Source: CAYPEK01 sp964409645
GTDB taxonomy: Bacteria > UBP15 > UBA6099
NCBI GenBank assembly: GCA_964409645.1
Contig: CAYPEK010000050.1
Coordinates: 1-30,494 of the forward strand
Reading direction: 5' to 3'
DNA: 30,494 nt
In this document: positions 23,861 through 30,494 of the stretch, piece after piece
Layout of the letters: each line of letters starts with the position of its first letter
How positions within the stretch are numbered: the stretch's first letter is position 1
Position numbers and translations under genes: made by a program
Notes under the pieces: generated by a model
The model's input: only the letters and a program-made list of their open reading frames with translations
Told to the model about the DNA's origin: nothing
Database searches by the model: none

Positions 23861-23881
23861 GCACAGGCAAGATGCCTGTGC
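23861..23881. repeat. Short perfect palindrome between convergent genes
   Basis: GCACAGGCA, loop AGA, TGCCTGTGC forms a 9-bp stem, followed by TAC. It resembles a palindromic repeat I recall as dispersed in many environmental bacterial genomes (translated AQASCLC in one frame). Only one copy is in the window. Without a T-run it is not an obvious terminator, though it lies exactly between the convergent fapA and ATPase genes. Confidence 0.6.
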
Positions 23882-23900
23882 TACGTTAATTGTACGGGAT

Positions 23901-26525
23901 CTATTCTTTCTTAGTCGGAAGGGTTGAAATTTCTTCAACAATCTCACGTTCTTCGCTCTGCAAGCGTTCGAGGATTTCCTTATCTCCGGTTTCTAAATAC
24001 TCGAGCGCATCCGCAAAAGGTTTTATTAATCTCAACAAATCCTTATTTTCTTTTCTTCCGATTAATGCAATCAATTCATTAGCTAATGTCAGATGTCCGG
24101 AAGAAAATATTTTTGTAAAAAGACGAACAAAACCATTCTTCTGAGCATCCTTGTTTGTCAATTTATCTATATCAACAGCCTCTAAAGCCCATTTCCTTGC
24201 CGATTCGACATCGCCGGTGTTCATGGCTTCAATCGACATGTAAACAAGGTTTTCGAATTTTAAAGATAGCAAATCTTCATAGTTATTTTTTCGCAAATCA
24301 GCATTGTTGCCTAAATATTGTTCAATAATTTTGTATGTTGTTCCATATTTTTTCATGCTATTCAGCAAGCTGGCTATTGATTTGAGTAGGTCGAAATTAC
24401 GTTCTTGAACTAACTGCGCGGATTTCACAAAAAAAGTTTCTGCAACATTTATTTCCCCCAGTTCTTTTAAACAATATGCTTTGAAAAATAGACAATAAGA
24501 ATCATTGGTATCTATATCAATTACTTTATCGAAGGTATCCATTGCCTCTCTATATCTTTCCATATTCAAAAGAATATGGCCTTTTGACGCCCATGCATAT
24601 TTACTGTTTTCATTGATAGCAATTGCTCTGTCATAGCAATATATTGCTTCATGACTACGTTTTAATCCTTCGAAGGCTTCACCTTTCGCAATCCAGCAGA
24701 ATTCATATTTGTCATCAATTGCTGTTGCCTTATCAAAGCATGCAAACGCTTCCTTATAACATTCAAGTTCTTTTAGAAGTCTTCCTTTAAAATACAACGC
24801 CCAAAAACAGCCATTATCGATTTCTAATGCTTTTTCATAACTCTTTAACGCTTCCTCATATTGTTCCAAATCTTCCAAGACATTCCCTCTTAATTCCCAA
24901 CCGACTTCGTCTTTATCATTAAATTCAATCGCTTTATCTAAATAAGAAAGCGCTTCTTGGTTACTTCCAAGGTCTGACAATATTGATCCTTTAATTAAAA
25001 AGAGTTCATGTTTATTGATTGCCTCGCTTTCATTAGGGAGCTCTTTTAAAGCTTTCATAAATAAACTTTCGGCCTCTCTGATTTTTTCTTTCAACTTTAG
25101 TTGTAACGCTTTGGTAGCTATTTTTTTCGAATTTGTTATTTTCTCAGACTGTTCCGATTTTATTTCGGTTTTGGTTTTTTCACCCAATTGTTCAAGATAT
25201 CTGGCCATTTCGGTTTTTTCACAAACCTTCATAACATCCGATATTTTTTGCGCACGATCCTTCGCGGGCAACGCTTCTAATAAATAGATTATTTCTTTTT
25301 TTAATAAATCAGAGTTTCCATCTTGGTAGTTCATCAACGTTTTATCAATATGTGATTTGATTTCATCTGGTGAATACCATATTTTGAGAAAATCTATCAG
25401 GAATTCGATGCTCTCTCTTCCTGCGGGGGTGCGCCACCTGCGCCAGTTCCTGAACAATCTGTCCGACACTTCATATCTGGTATGCCTTTTCTTTGTCAGC
25501 TTTATCGGGCGGAGAATCCTATTGTCAACAAGACGCGTTATTTGCGCCGTAACCGAGCTCAGTTCCATTCCGGAATCTTTTGATATCTCGGTGGGGGTGA
25601 GCGTTGTGTCGGATTGCGACAGACGATCCACAATTTTCATCTGCTGTGGCGGAAGAGAATCCATGATGTATTGATAATATGGAGTCTGATCCTCCAGCAT
25701 TCGCACAAAAGCCTCTTCAACACTGCTCAATTCCTGCTCGATGATTAATTCGTATAAAAGAAGAACGAGGCGCGGATTTCCTCCGGTAATACGGTTTATC
25801 GCCAGTATTTTCGGCCTGAATTCGTCGATTTTTTTCTCTATGTCGTTTTTATTTTCATATTTCGCACGTGTGGAAATCAGAAGCTCAACTTCTTCATTGG
25901 ATAATTCCTCGATGGGGATACATTCAAAGAAGTTATAAAACGGTTCTTTATGGTTCACGATCTGGTCAAAAACGGAAAGAGCGGAACCCATTATAAGAAA
26001 AGGCTCATGTTCGATGAGAATGCCCCGCAGTTTTTCAAGATCGTGTTCGGACATCTGATCCATGATCTTATGCATATTCTCAGGCAGGATGATTATTTTT
26101 TTATTAGTTTTTTTCTTATAGTTTTTTAGATATTCTATCGCTCTGTCGGCAGGCAATGAGTTTTTATTGTAATCAAATTTAAAAATCATTTCTTCGGTTA
26201 CGCCGGGGTCTTCACGCTGCAAATATTCGATTGTTTTGAACAGAAAATCCTCGATTGAGCTTATAGAATAATACTCTTCCTCCGAGAATTTGAGCGGAGT
26301 CCACTTGGCATCAAGATTTTCTCTGATGTAGTAATATATCAGTTTCAGCAAATGCGATTTTCCGATACCACGAGGACCGATAACAATGCAATGACTCAAC
26401 GCTCCCTTTCCGGAACTGCTTTTGATTATGCGGATTAATCGATCATATAAACCTTCCCGCCCTATGAAATTAGATTTCAATTCATCATATCCGGCTCGGT
26501 CCGGAGTGTATTTATATCGTGTCAT
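23901..26525 (-). CDS. P-loop ATPase with winged helix and TPR repeats
   Basis: The 874-residue protein has three parts. Residues 1-280 are a P-loop ATPase of the archaeal-ATPase/STAND-like kind: FIGREGLYDRLI, Walker A G50-P-R-G-I-G-K56-S57, a Walker B position IIILPEN where E149 is kept but the usual aspartate is proline, and GGNPRLVLLLYELI as the sensor helix. Residues about 285-370 form a MarR-like winged helix (LTPTEISKDSGMELSSVTAQ; RLVDNRILRP). Residues about 460-720 are at least six TPR repeats (ALSYLDKAIEFN; ALKSYEKALEID; AIYCYDRAIAIN), followed by a helical end. It follows a second ATPase gene by 12 nt. It is much AT-richer than its neighbours, suggesting transfer. A regulatory or defence-like signalling ATPase is likely, but no effector domain is visible. 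Confidence 0.88.
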   Translation of the reverse strand: MTRYKYTPDRAGYDELKSNFIGREGLYDRLIRIIKSSSGKGALSHCIVIGPRGIGKSHLLKLIYYYIRENLDAKWTPLKFSEEEYYSISSIEDFLFKTIEYLQREDPGVTEEMIFKFDYNKNSLPADRAIEYLKNYKKKTNKKIIILPENMHKIMDQMSEHDLEKLRGILIEHEPFLIMGSALSVFDQIVNHKEPFYNFFECIPIEELSNEEVELLISTRAKYENKNDIEKKIDEFRPKILAINRITGGNPRLVLLLYELIIEQELSSVEEAFVRMLEDQTPYYQYIMDSLPPQQMKIVDRLSQSDTTLTPTEISKDSGMELSSVTAQITRLVDNRILRPIKLTKKRHTRYEVSDRLFRNWRRWRTPAGRESIEFLIDFLKIWYSPDEIKSHIDKTLMNYQDGNSDLLKKEIIYLLEALPAKDRAQKISDVMKVCEKTEMARYLEQLGEKTKTEIKSEQSEKITNSKKIATKALQLKLKEKIREAESLFMKALKELPNESEAINKHELFLIKGSILSDLGSNQEALSYLDKAIEFNDKDEVGWELRGNVLEDLEQYEEALKSYEKALEIDNGCFWALYFKGRLLKELECYKEAFACFDKATAIDDKYEFCWIAKGEAFEGLKRSHEAIYCYDRAIAINENSKYAWASKGHILLNMERYREAMDTFDKVIDIDTNDSYCLFFKAYCLKELGEINVAETFFVKSAQLVQERNFDLLKSIASLLNSMKKYGTTYKIIEQYLGNNADLRKNNYEDLLSLKFENLVYMSIEAMNTGDVESARKWALEAVDIDKLTNKDAQKNGFVRLFTKIFSSGHLTLANELIALIGRKENKDLLRLIKPFADALEYLETGDKEILERLQSEEREIVEEISTLPTKKE

Positions 26526-26537
26526 CGCTAAACCATC

Positions 26538-27779
26538 CTATGATAAGAATCCGTAATATTTCTTCCAGAAATCGCGAAGAACGCGCGTTTTGAACCTACA
26601 GCGATTGGTTCCCGGTATGCACTCTATATAAAAATCGTTTTCGAGGTCTCCCATCAAGCTGCTGAAACATTCTTCCGTATTATGTTTGATCCCTTCTGTT
26701 TCTCGAAGAAAAATCGTATAGAGGTCTTTACGCTCCATCTCGGCGTTTATTGAAAGATGTTTCAGCATTTCGGACGCGGCTTTTCTTTCGTGCTCCTCAT
26801 AAATCATTCCAAGTCTTTGGTGATAATGTTCGAAGTAAGTCTTGCATTCGATACCGAGCACATATTTATCATAAGTTTCTTCAACATCTGATGGGCCGAT
26901 TTCGGAAAGTTTCTTTTTATGGACTTCCTGCTCAAGCGCTGACGCCAGTATTTGAATGAAATAGGGGATATAAATATCAATCAGTTCAAGGCTTTTAGCA
27001 ATCGCTTTTTCCGAATAAGGAATCTTTCTTGCATCGAAAAGAAGCTTGATGAATTCTTCCGCTGTTTCCCTGTCGAAAGCGCCTATTTGGACTTTTTCAA
27101 GATCGTTGATGCTCGCAACACTGTTTGTTATGGAAAGAACGTGCTCTATACCTATGGATCCTCCTATTATGAATTTTACGTTGTTGAATTCCTTTGACAT
27201 TCTCAAGCTTCTGAGCCAGTAGAGGAACAATTCGATTTCACTCGAATTATTACCGCTGTCGCATGAGTGCATTCTTTTTATAAGTATCGGAAATTCATCC
27301 AGAATAATAACGATCTTTTCTTTTATTCCTTTTACTGCGAGCATCAAATTGTCGCCGATTTGTTTCCAATCGGCTGTATCGAATTCATTTCTCAGTTTAA
27401 TTTTGAAATCCGATATGCCGTCCACTGACGCGCCGACTTCTTCTATGTGTTTTTTTAGTGTTTTTATAGCACTGCCGGGTAACTTCCGAATAAAGGTTTT
27501 AAACTTATTACCGATTGTGCTGTCTTCAACTAATTTTGCTGTTAGCGCCACAATGAAGTCCGCCGGGGTGCTGTGGCCTTCTAGATCAAGATAAAGAACC
27601 GTAAAATCATTTCTGGGATTATCTTCCAACATTTTGAAAATACTTGTCTTCCCGAACCGTCTTGGGGCTGCAATATATAGATTGCTCGTTTCGAGTTTCT
27701 TCCATATTAAGTCAACTTCGTATTTTCTATCGAAAAACGCTTCTCCTGTTGCAACGGGCCCTACTATCGGCTGGATCAT
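26538..27779 (-). CDS. AAA-type P-loop ATPase, first gene of two-ATPase operon
   Basis: The 413-residue protein has FFDRKYEVDLIWKKLE, Walker A A38-P-R-R-F-G43-K44-T45, a Walker B IVIILDEFP with D161 and E162, and a sensor-like FIIGGSIGIEHVL. This is the pattern of ATPase_2 (archaeal ATPase, COG1672-like) proteins, which often begin with GP..GEAFF.R. The C-terminal 140 residues look like a winged-helix region (LGMIYEEHERKAASEMLKHLS; DFYIECIPGTNRCRFKTRVLRDFW). It has the same AT-rich composition as the next gene. The start is fixed by GGAGGG 6 nt before ATG. Two 20-bp palindromes and a strong promoter lie just upstream, so the operon is probably repressed by a dimeric regulator that is not encoded next to it. 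Confidence 0.9.
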   Translation of the reverse strand: MIQPIVGPVATGEAFFDRKYEVDLIWKKLETSNLYIAAPRRFGKTSIFKMLEDNPRNDFTVLYLDLEGHSTPADFIVALTAKLVEDSTIGNKFKTFIRKLPGSAIKTLKKHIEEVGASVDGISDFKIKLRNEFDTADWKQIGDNLMLAVKGIKEKIVIILDEFPILIKRMHSCDSGNNSSEIELFLYWLRSLRMSKEFNNVKFIIGGSIGIEHVLSITNSVASINDLEKVQIGAFDRETAEEFIKLLFDARKIPYSEKAIAKSLELIDIYIPYFIQILASALEQEVHKKKLSEIGPSDVEETYDKYVLGIECKTYFEHYHQRLGMIYEEHERKAASEMLKHLSINAEMERKDLYTIFLRETEGIKHNTEECFSSLMGDLENDFYIECIPGTNRCRFKTRVLRDFWKKYYGFLS

Positions 27780-27801
27780 TTTTTACCCTCCTCGCCGCAT
27801 T

Positions 27802-27821
27802 GCGCTACAAGGCTGTAGCGC
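27802..27821. promoter_or_regulatory. Operator palindrome, promoter-distal (downstream of start)
   Basis: GCGCTACA-AGGC-TGTAGCGC is a perfect 8-bp dyad with a 4-nt centre. It differs from the second palindrome by one symmetric base pair per arm and lies at about +16 to +35 of the ATPase transcript. Confidence 0.75.
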
Positions 27822-27833
27822 TACAATTTTGTC

Positions 27834-27853
27834 GCACTACATTATTGTAGTGC
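27834..27853. promoter_or_regulatory. Operator palindrome covering the -10 box
   Basis: GCACTACA-TTAT-TGTAGTGC is a perfect 8-bp dyad with a 4-nt centre. Its core overlaps the -10 box of the ATPase operon promoter. The dyad centres of the two operators are 32 bp apart, about three helical turns, so proteins bound to both would lie on one face of the DNA. Confidence 0.8.
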
Positions 27854-27872
27854 TTATTGGGCGGAGTGTCAA
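27844..27872 (-). promoter_or_regulatory. Strong promoter of the two-ATPase operon
   Basis: On the minus strand a perfect TTGACA (27867-27872), a 17-nt spacer and TACAAT (27844-27849). The start is expected near 27837, giving a leader of about 58 nt. Confidence 0.85.
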
Positions 27873-27960
27873 GGCGTGTCCCAAAATTTTCTTTTTCAGA
27901 ATTCAAAAACATGTAATCTCAGTGCTAGTGGCGCTGAATTTCTGACCCTTTCGATCTATA

Positions 27961-27988
27961 TTGACTGTCTCCGCGCGCTTTATATACT
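27961..27988 (+). promoter_or_regulatory. Promoter of the DUF169 gene abutting the start codon
   Basis: TTGACT (27961-27966), 16 nt, TATACT (27983-27988), then only six bases before ATG 27995. The transcript should begin at the start codon, so translation would be leaderless. Confidence 0.65.
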
Positions 27989-27994
27989 GATGGC

Positions 27995-28837
27995 ATGGAA
28001 ACGAAACTCTCTGAAGCGTTGAAACTGAAGTTCTCGCCGGTGGTGCTCACGTGGTCGGATGAACTGCCGGACAAAGCGATCCAGTTCGCGAAGGAGAAGC
28101 AGGGTTGCGTGATGTTCCTGTTCTCGGCGGCTGCGAAGGGAAAGACCGCGGCGTGCGGGCTCGGCACGTTCGGCTGTATCGGCGGGGGCACCGGACTCGG
28201 GTTCGGTAATGCATACATGCACTTCCCCGGCGGCCCGGAGTGCTTCTGCCGATTCCTCTCGTCCGGCAACGCTGACGACCCCGTCGGCGGCAAGGTCGGC
28301 GCGGCGATGAAAGGTCAGGCGTCAGAGAAGTTCGTCGATGACTACCTGCTCGGCGAGCGGTACATCAAAACACCGGAACTGACGCGCAAGTTCCTTGAGG
28401 CGTTACCGGTGGTCGAGCCGCAGGCGCGATACGCGGTGTTCCTGCCGCTCAGTTCGCCGCTCGTCGAGGCGCCGGAGTACACGCGGCACCCGCGAATCGT
28501 GACGTTCGTGGCGGACCCTGACCAGCTCTCGGCGCTGATCGTGCTCGCGAATTTCGACCGCGAGCCGGGCGACAACGTGATCGTGCCGTTCGCGGCGGGC
28601 TGCCAGTCCATCGGCATCATCTCGCTGAAAGAGGCCGGAACGCCAAAACCGCGCGCGGTGATGGGGCTAGTGGACATCTCGGCGCGTGTGAACACGCGGG
28701 CAAGCCTCGGGCGCGGCTATTTCACGTTCTCCGTGCCGTGGGAGCGGTTCATCGAGCTCGACGCGAATGTGGACACGAGCTTCCTCCGCCGCCACACGTG
28801 GAGCACACTCATGGACAACACGAAATCAGGCAGATAA
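27995..28837 (+). CDS. DUF169 family protein
   Basis: The 280-residue soluble protein matches the DUF169 (COG2043-like) pattern: LKLKFSPVVLTWSDELPDKA near the N-terminus, a cysteine-bearing core with GCVMFLF, KTAACGLGTFGCIGGGTGLGF (C-G-GC, glycine-rich, only key residues meant) and GGPECFCRFLSSG, and a C-terminal segment where FAAGCQSIGIISL and PRAVMGLVDISARVN match conserved blocks. Eight or so cysteines in conserved positions suggest a metal or cofactor site. The biochemical function of the family is not known to me. No Shine-Dalgarno site precedes it and the -10 box is six bases before the ATG. Length is normal for the family. Neighbours give no functional clue. Confidence 0.87.
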   Translation: METKLSEALKLKFSPVVLTWSDELPDKAIQFAKEKQGCVMFLFSAAAKGKTAACGLGTFGCIGGGTGLGFGNAYMHFPGGPECFCRFLSSGNADDPVGGKVGAAMKGQASEKFVDDYLLGERYIKTPELTRKFLEALPVVEPQARYAVFLPLSSPLVEAPEYTRHPRIVTFVADPDQLSALIVLANFDREPGDNVIVPFAAGCQSIGIISLKEAGTPKPRAVMGLVDISARVNTRASLGRGYFTFSVPWERFIELDANVDTSFLRRHTWSTLMDNTKSGR

Positions 28838-28937
28838 ACACCCGCGCTCGCCTATACATCCCACAATCTGAAAATTCCTCTGGCGCTTGTCTTGACCATG
28901 TATATAATTCCTTAACTGATTTTGGAGTGGCTATAAC

Positions 28938-29783
28938 ATGATAAACATAAAAAGCCGGGTTGCATTAACAGCAGTTATTGCTGCGGTATTCGTTGCGATT
29001 CTGCTCGTGCAGTTCACGCCGCAGGGCGCGGCCGCCGCCAAAAAAGCCGTCGAAGTAAGGTTCGTCACGTATAACATCTGCGGCCTACCCGACCTTATCA
29101 CGCGCGACCGGGGGCTGGCCGCAGCGCGGAAACGGTTCCCTCTCATCGGCGAACGCCTCAGGAACTACGATATAATCTCACTTCAGGAAGTGTTCATCCC
29201 GCAGCGCACGCTCGTGATAAAAAAACTATTCAACTACTACCTTGCACGCGGCACGGACTCCGGAATGCCGACCAAGCCGGGGAGCGGCATCTACGTGCTC
29301 TCGCGCTGGAGCATCCCTAGGTACACATTTGAGAAATGGAACGATCTCGAAGACTACGACTCGTGGAGCCATAAGGGTTTCCTCGGCGCGACGACAGTGA
29401 TCCCGGACGGCCCGGCGATCGACATCTACGGACTCCACGCACAGGCCGGACACGAAAAAACAAGGAAAAAGAACTACCAGCAGCTCATCGACGCGCTCGT
29501 ACGGAACTCAATCGGTACGGGACGGCCCATCATCCTCATGGGCGACTTCAACTGCGACATGAGGGACGAGGACTGCCACTGGCTGATAGAAAACGCAGGT
29601 CTCACACACGTCAATCCCAACCTGCCGAACGATCAGATCGACCATATCTTCTATATACAGAACAACTCAGAGTGGAAGATTAACGTGAAATCGTTCGGGT
29701 TCGTGTTCGACAAACCGGTGAACGGGCACATGCTGAGCGACCACAACGGTTACGCGGCGACGATCGAATTCACGCGAAAATGA
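28938..29783 (+). CDS. Secreted endonuclease/exonuclease/phosphatase family protein
   Basis: The 281-residue protein has an N-terminal signal or anchor (VALTAVIAAVFVAILLVQF, residues 8-26) and a full EEP fold. Catalytic positions are N46 (VTYNICG), E84 (SLQEVF), H167 (YGLHAQAG), D203 and N205 (MGDFN), D235-H236 (QIDHIF) and D268-H269 (LSDHNG). The order and spacing fit DNase I-like metal-dependent phosphodiesterases; QAGHEK and the short length recall sphingomyelinase-C-like or nuclease members. Substrate (DNA, lipid or inositol phosphate) cannot be decided. GGAG lies about 10 nt before ATG 28938, and a TATAAT is at 28903-28908. All key residues are present, so it is probably active outside the cytoplasm. 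Confidence 0.9.
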   Translation: MINIKSRVALTAVIAAVFVAILLVQFTPQGAAAAKKAVEVRFVTYNICGLPDLITRDRGLAAARKRFPLIGERLRNYDIISLQEVFIPQRTLVIKKLFNYYLARGTDSGMPTKPGSGIYVLSRWSIPRYTFEKWNDLEDYDSWSHKGFLGATTVIPDGPAIDIYGLHAQAGHEKTRKKNYQQLIDALVRNSIGTGRPIILMGDFNCDMRDEDCHWLIENAGLTHVNPNLPNDQIDHIFYIQNNSEWKINVKSFGFVFDKPVNGHMLSDHNGYAATIEFTRK

Positions 29784-29838
29784 GCCGCCGAAAGACCGCC
29801 AAAAAGCGTTTAAAAAGCGCTGTTTTTGAAAAAGCCGT

Positions 29839-29890
29839 CCTCTATGAAAGAAAAGTCCGGATTTTCCTCTATGAAGCTCTCTATGAAAAT
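29839..29890 (+). repeat. Three short direct repeats CTCTATGAA
   Basis: CTCTATGAA occurs at about 29840, 29867 and 29879 (two of them as TCCTCTATGAA). They lie just before the SWIB gene promoter and could be binding sites or chance low-complexity sequence. Confidence 0.35.
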
Positions 29891-29903
29891 TTTGACCCCC
29901 TTA

Positions 29904-29933
29904 TTGACACGTGTAATTTCAGGGTGATAGAAT
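29904..29933 (+). promoter_or_regulatory. Promoter of the SWIB protein gene
   Basis: A perfect TTGACA (29904-29909), 18 nt and TAGAAT (29928-29933), about 35 nt before the ATG. Confidence 0.8.
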
Positions 29934-29967
29934 GCCCTTAACTAAATTCCTGTACAGGGAGGTGTAT

Positions 29968-30339
29968 ATGGCGAAAAAGGTAGCAAAGAAAGCGGCGAAG
30001 AAAGCACCTGCAAAGGTTGCGAAGAAGGCCGTGAAGAAGGTTGTGAAAAAGGTGGCGAAGAAAGCCGCACCGAAAGCAAAGGCTAAAAGGAAACCGAATG
30101 CGCAATTCATGAAGCCGATGCAGCCGGATGCAGTCCTCGCAGCAGTGGTCGGCGCGAAAGCAATTCCGCGCACCGAAGTCACGAAAAAGCTGTGGGCGTA
30201 CATCAAGGCCAACAAGCTGCAGGATGCGAAGAACAAGCGCATGATCAATGCCGACGACAAGCTGAAGGCGATATTCGGCGGCAAGAAACAGGTCAGCATG
30301 TTCGAAATGACCAAACTCGTTCAGAAGCACCTGAGCTAA
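29968..30339 (+). CDS. SWIB/MDM2-domain protein with histone H1-like lysine tail
   Basis: From ATG 29968 (GGGAGGTG 5 nt upstream) the product has 123 residues. Residues 2-40 are a lysine/alanine tail with repeats of the AKKxAKKA type, like the C-terminus of histone H1 or chlamydial Hc proteins. Residues about 45-123 are a SWIB domain: MQPDAVLAAVVGAKAIPRTE, VTKKLWAYIKANKLQD, RMINADDKLKAIFGG, SMFEMTKLVQKHLS. SWIB domains occur in eukaryotic chromatin remodellers and in some bacteria, often with topoisomerase or with such tails. A nucleoid-binding role is likely by composition. The frame open from 29932 contains the -10 box and lacks a ribosome site, so the later ATG is used. Promoter and terminator make it a single-gene unit. 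Confidence 0.93.
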   Translation: MAKKVAKKAAKKAPAKVAKKAVKKVVKKVAKKAAPKAKAKRKPNAQFMKPMQPDAVLAAVVGAKAIPRTEVTKKLWAYIKANKLQDAKNKRMINADDKLKAIFGGKKQVSMFEMTKLVQKHLS

Positions 30340-30390
30340 TTATTCGGAATCTGGAGAACGCGTCAGAATATAAATTATGAAATGACAAAG

Positions 30391-30424
30391 ATGGGGGCGA
30401 AGGAGAACGCCCCCATTTTCGTTT
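30391..30424 (+). terminator. Terminator of the SWIB protein gene
   Basis: ATGGGGGCG, an 8-nt loop and CGCCCCCAT form a perfect 9-bp stem followed by TTTTCGTTTT, 51 nt after the stop. Nothing recognisable follows to the window edge. Confidence 0.85.
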
Positions 30425-30494
30425 TAAAGCAAGTAACAACGAGGATAGAGAGAAATATAGTAAAGAAGTATGAGGAAAAGACAGGCAGTAACAT

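Noticed and set aside
27802..27853. CopY/BlaI operator
   Set aside because: Half-sites TACA/TGTA fit but the 4-nt centre differs from the 2-nt centre of those sites, and no matching regulator is adjacent.
1..30494. tRNA, rRNA and CRISPR arrays
   Set aside because: No cloverleaf, rRNA signature or regularly spaced repeat was seen on either strand.

Overview
The window looks like a metagenome-assembled scaffold (two runs of exactly 100 Ns) from an uncultured, flagellated, diderm-like bacterium. Supporting genes are a flagellin, a FapA-type polymer-forming protein, lipoboxes of the LAGC type, a FecR-domain periplasmic protein, a SWIB protein with a histone H1-like lysine tail, a DUF169 protein, a RAYT transposase with its palindromic repeats and a KimA-type potassium transporter under a c-di-AMP riboswitch. 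Most genes are GC-rich; intergenic DNA and one ATPase operon are AT-rich. I cannot name the phylum from sequence alone.

Left part (1-9350): a truncated membrane-anchored protein; a flagellin with a von Willebrand factor A (VWA) domain in its variable region; a 0.9-kb non-coding stretch holding a probable structured RNA with a minus-strand terminator; a FecR-domain protein followed at 14 nt by a 1482-aa PKD/repeat lipoprotein; and a 58-aa conserved protein with its own promoter and terminator.

Middle part (9640-19200): the c-di-AMP riboswitch and kimA, a zinc-ribbon membrane protein, a false scaffold gap flanked by the same 55 bp, a RAYT transposase between two identical 175-bp palindromic elements whose shared tails each carry an outward promoter, two overlapping WYL regulators (PafB/PafC-like arrangement), a real gap, a secreted beta-propeller, a third palindromic element, a DUF5009/HGSNAT-like membrane acyltransferase and radC.

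Right part (19200-30494): a secreted HExxH metalloprotease with two C-terminal hydrophobic segments, one of them an internal lipobox; fapA; an AT-rich two-gene ATPase operon whose promoter is overlapped by one of two near-identical 20-bp palindromes centred 32 bp apart; a DUF169 protein; a secreted endonuclease/exonuclease/phosphatase; and the SWIB protein with clear promoter and terminator.

Most interesting: the VWA-flagellin, the two-ATPase island with its tandem operator, the promoter-carrying REP elements around the RAYT gene, the structured RNA upstream of the flagellin, and -10 boxes placed so close to start codons that some transcripts should be leaderless.
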